Shown here piece after piece: positions 25,243 through 25,281 of a stretch of DNA of 25,281 bases; position 1 is the stretch's first letter, and the number at the start of each line of letters is the position of its first letter. The stretch covers positions 1-25,281 of the forward strand of contig JBAYWC010000033.1 in NCBI GenBank assembly GCA_041674265.1, read 5' to 3'. The translations under genes and the position numbers were made by a program. The stretch comes from QYQL01 sp041674265. Lineage in GTDB: Bacteria; Verrucomicrobiota; Verrucomicrobiia; Chthoniobacterales; Terrimicrobiaceae. The notes beneath the pieces are model-generated. The model saw only the letters and a program-made list of their open reading frames with translations. It did not search any database and had not been told where the DNA came from.

Positions 25243-25281
25243 AAGCGGCGCATTTGCTCGACACCTCAGCCGTGCTTGCCC
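25239..25281 (+). CDS. PIN-domain toxin (VapC-like), cut by the window end
   Basis: Only the first 14 residues are present: MKAAHLLDTSAVLA. LLDTSAVLA is the opening of many PIN-domain ribonucleases, with the first catalytic Asp. The 4-nt overlap with the antitoxin frame supports a VapBC pair. The remaining protein lies beyond the window. Confidence 0.75.
   Translation, partial: MKAAHLLDTSAVLA

Overview
This is a GC-rich bacterial chromosomal window. The RecA, EngB, class I fumarase, plant-type phosphofructokinase and DUF4126 proteins, the AraC regulator next to a sugar-isomerase/Gfo-Idh-MocA pair, and the non-coding repeats all look like a member of Verrucomicrobiota, perhaps Opitutae. That placement is inferred from protein style, not from a search. 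I found no rRNA, tRNA or CRISPR array.

Layout. 1-301: AT-rich start, a bidirectional terminator-like hairpin and a structured leader. 302-3200: three overlapping genes for an efflux ABC transporter (membrane fusion protein, ATPase, ABC-2 permease), then a RarD-type transporter. 4424-7052: a frameshifted AraC regulator divergent from an open reading frame that joins a sugar-phosphate-isomerase-like TIM barrel to a Gfo/Idh/MocA oxidoreductase. 7053-7529: a structured element with terminal inverted repeats. 7530-10875: engB divergent from recA, followed by a phosphofructokinase 11 nt after recA. 10880-12802 (minus): two paralogous small lipoproteins and a DUF4126 membrane protein. 12803-13143: palindromic repeats. 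13144-17335 (minus): terC, an MsbA-like ABC exporter and class I fumarase. 17582-19094: a broken CPA2 antiporter. 19106-20643: a TPR-like protein gene whose 5' end abuts a relic on the other strand. 20784-22792: a DUF485 protein and an ActP-type acetate/solute symporter, overlapping by ATGA. 22861-24874: several truncated genes (TPR protein, secreted protein, transposase, tyrosine recombinase). 24931-25281: the start of a VapBC-type toxin-antitoxin operon with a palindromic operator against the antitoxin start codon.

The most striking theme is damage. I count three simple one-base lesions in homopolymers (AraC G4, antiporter T7, secreted-protein C2). I also see several junctions where gene parts are missing: the TIM barrel, the antiporter's TrkA-N domain, the site near 20520, the site near 23610, and both ends of the mobile-gene remnants. 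These could be real decay around mobile elements, or sequencing and assembly faults; the sequence alone cannot decide. The TIM-barrel/oxidoreductase 'fusion' is best read as a product of this process, because the ancestral C-terminus of the first protein is still readable in another frame.

I saw no clear new defence or biosynthetic system. The best candidates for undescribed biology are the 303-bp inverted-repeat element at 7053-7355, the paralogous lipoprotein pair, and the C-terminal half of the DUF4126 protein.
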